This document shows, one piece after another, positions 62,923 to 64,000 of a stretch of DNA of 64,000 nt (position 1 is its first letter; every line of letters begins with the position of its first letter). The translations under genes and the position numbers were made by a program. The stretch is from Edaphochlamys debaryana (taxonomy: Eukaryota > Chlorophyta > Chlorophyceae > Chlamydomonadales), in NCBI GenBank assembly GCA_016858145.1, contig JAEHOE010000220.1:31001-95000 (forward strand), read 5' to 3'. Under the pieces are notes generated by a model. The model had not been told where the DNA came from and did not search any database. It worked only from the letters and a program-made list of their open reading frames with translations.

Positions 62923-63226
62923 TCCTTAGCGGATTTCGACTTCCATGACCACCGTCCTGCTGTTTATATCAATCAACACCCTTGGTGGGATCTAGGTTAG
63001 CGCGTAGTTTGGCACCTTAACTCGACTATCGGTTCATCCCGCATCGCCAGTTCTGCTTACCAAAAATGGCCCACTTGGAGCTCTCATTGAATGTGCCGGT
63101 TCAATTAAGCAACCGACACGTCTTACCTATTTAAAGTTTGAGAATAGGTGAAGGATGTTTCATCCCCCGAACCTCTAATCATTCGCTTTACCCGATAAAA
63201 CTGATATCAAGCTCCAGCTATCCTGG

Positions 63227-63266
<40 letters not shown>

Positions 63267-63812
63267 AGTCTTTCGCCCCTATACCCAAGTCTGAAAAGCG
63301 ATTTGCACGTCAGCACATCTACGAGCCTCCACCAGAGTTTCCCCTGGCTTCACCCTGCTCAGGCATAGTTCACCATCTTTCGGGTCTCAACAGGTATGCT
63401 CGCACTCAAACCTTTCGCAAAAGCAACATGGTCGGTCGATGGTGCAGGCACAGGCCATCCCACCAGTCAGGTTACTTGCGCTTCCGAGTTTTCCACTCGC
63501 CAACTCGCATACATGTTGAACTCCTCGGTCCGTGTTTCAAGACGGGTCGATTGACGCTCTTCTGCCAGAGTCTTTAGAATGCAGATCCCGAAGGACAGAG
63601 CACTCTTCACGCCTTGGTCGATTCGGCGGCATCGGCCGGGTTACCTTGGTGGACCCGACTTTTATCCCGCCAAATCAACCCACTCTGACCAGCGCCCAGC
63701 ACATTCAATGGGCCGTTAGGACCACTTAAGCCTGGGCGCACCCACAAGCGCCAATCGCTTCCCTCTCAACAATTTCAAGCACTTTTAACTCTCTTTTCAA
63801 AGTTCTTTTCAT

Positions 63813-63846
<34 letters not shown>

Positions 63847-64000
63847 TCGGCAGTATTTAGCCTTAGAAGGGATTGACCTCCAAATTAGGGCTGCATTCCC
63901 AAACAACCCGACTCGTGGAAAGCACCTCGTGGAAGGACTAGGACAGAGCCGACGGGGTTATCACCCTCTCTGACGCGGCATTCGATCCGACTTGAGCTCT
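62923..64000 (-). rRNA. 25S (LSU) rRNA, internal part of the 5' region
   Basis: The reverse complement reads as eukaryotic LSU rRNA. Conserved blocks include TTGTTTGGGAATGCAGC, CCGTCTTGAAACACGGACC, GACCCGAAAGATGGTGAACT, TGGTGGAGGCTCGTAG, GGTATAGGGGCGAAAGACTA, ATCGAACCATCTAGTAGC and TGGGCCATTTTTGGTAAGC. The order is that of a normal 25S gene with no internal gap. The 5' end is cut by the window. On the 3' side it stops after AATCCGCTAAGGAG, where the usual continuation TGTGTAACAACTCACC is replaced by X2. It may be a broken rDNA copy or a retrotransposed rRNA piece. Confidence 0.95.

Noticed and set aside
62909..62930. R1/R2-type site-specific insertion into 28S
   Set aside because: Those elements insert much further 3' in the LSU gene; the breakpoint here, after CTAAGGAG in the 5' part, is a different place, and no R-element protein is seen.
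62920..64000. Small open frames in the rRNA region (63138-63368, 63532-63729)
   Set aside because: They lie on the strand opposite to 25S rRNA and are chance frames.

Overview
This window looks like nuclear DNA of a green alga, most likely volvocine (Chlamydomonas-type). The evidence is high GC, genes split by short C/T-rich introns with GTGGGG- or GTGAGT-type donors, TGTAA polyadenylation signals, plant-type gene fragments (a DUF2428/THADA-like protein and a DEG protease PDZ region), and a eukaryotic 25S rRNA fragment at the right edge. Nothing bacterial was seen. Most of the window is transposon and satellite DNA, as in a subtelomere or other heterochromatin. The species cannot be fixed from the sequence alone.

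Layout. 1-2279: a spliced minus-strand gene of unknown function that runs off the left edge. 4259-9228: a 5'-truncated L1-type LINE (copy A1) with an intact ORF2. 9284-10472: a non-autonomous hAT-like element. 10473-18404: ten monomers of a ~0.8-kb satellite, each with a tetranucleotide block. 18405-19766: unrecognised retroelement-like DNA between two ~120-bp direct repeats. 19767-23271: a second LINE (A3, minus strand), broken. 24426-25104: the 3' exons of a plus-strand gene. 25606-35947: a tandem array with a 3.04-kb period, made of a dead LINE 3' fragment plus 1.3 kb of other DNA. 36021-45432: exons of a minus-strand gene. Its 8.2-kb intron holds a full-length LINE with both ORFs open (A2, 37113-43835) and a second LINE fragment. 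46218-46409: a small zinc-ribbon gene. 47139-49122: a DEG-type PDZ fragment. 49769-56101: a multi-exon DUF2428 (THADA/Trm732-like) gene. 57192-58504: a three-exon gene of unknown function with a TATA box. 59458-62922: nested LINE fragments, two elements with (TATTGTGC)n tails and a second hAT-like copy with a clear 8-bp target duplication. 62923-64000: the 5' part of 25S rRNA, minus strand, cut sharply at 62923.

How it fits together. The LINEs carry an ORF1 whose TAA stop abuts the ORF2 ATG. ORF2 has an apurinic endonuclease, a reverse transcriptase with YADD and a C-terminal Cys/His motif. All LINE 3' ends share a hairpin plus a TGTAA-containing tail ending in CACCGAGGACTG, with no poly(A). 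These ends can be followed across the window as insertion landmarks. Host genes are interspersed, and several look damaged by missing exons, frame changes or an in-frame stop. No array or operon suggests a defence system. The most unusual structures are the amplified LINE-fragment array, the integer-unit satellite beside a hAT element, and the rRNA-retroelement junction.
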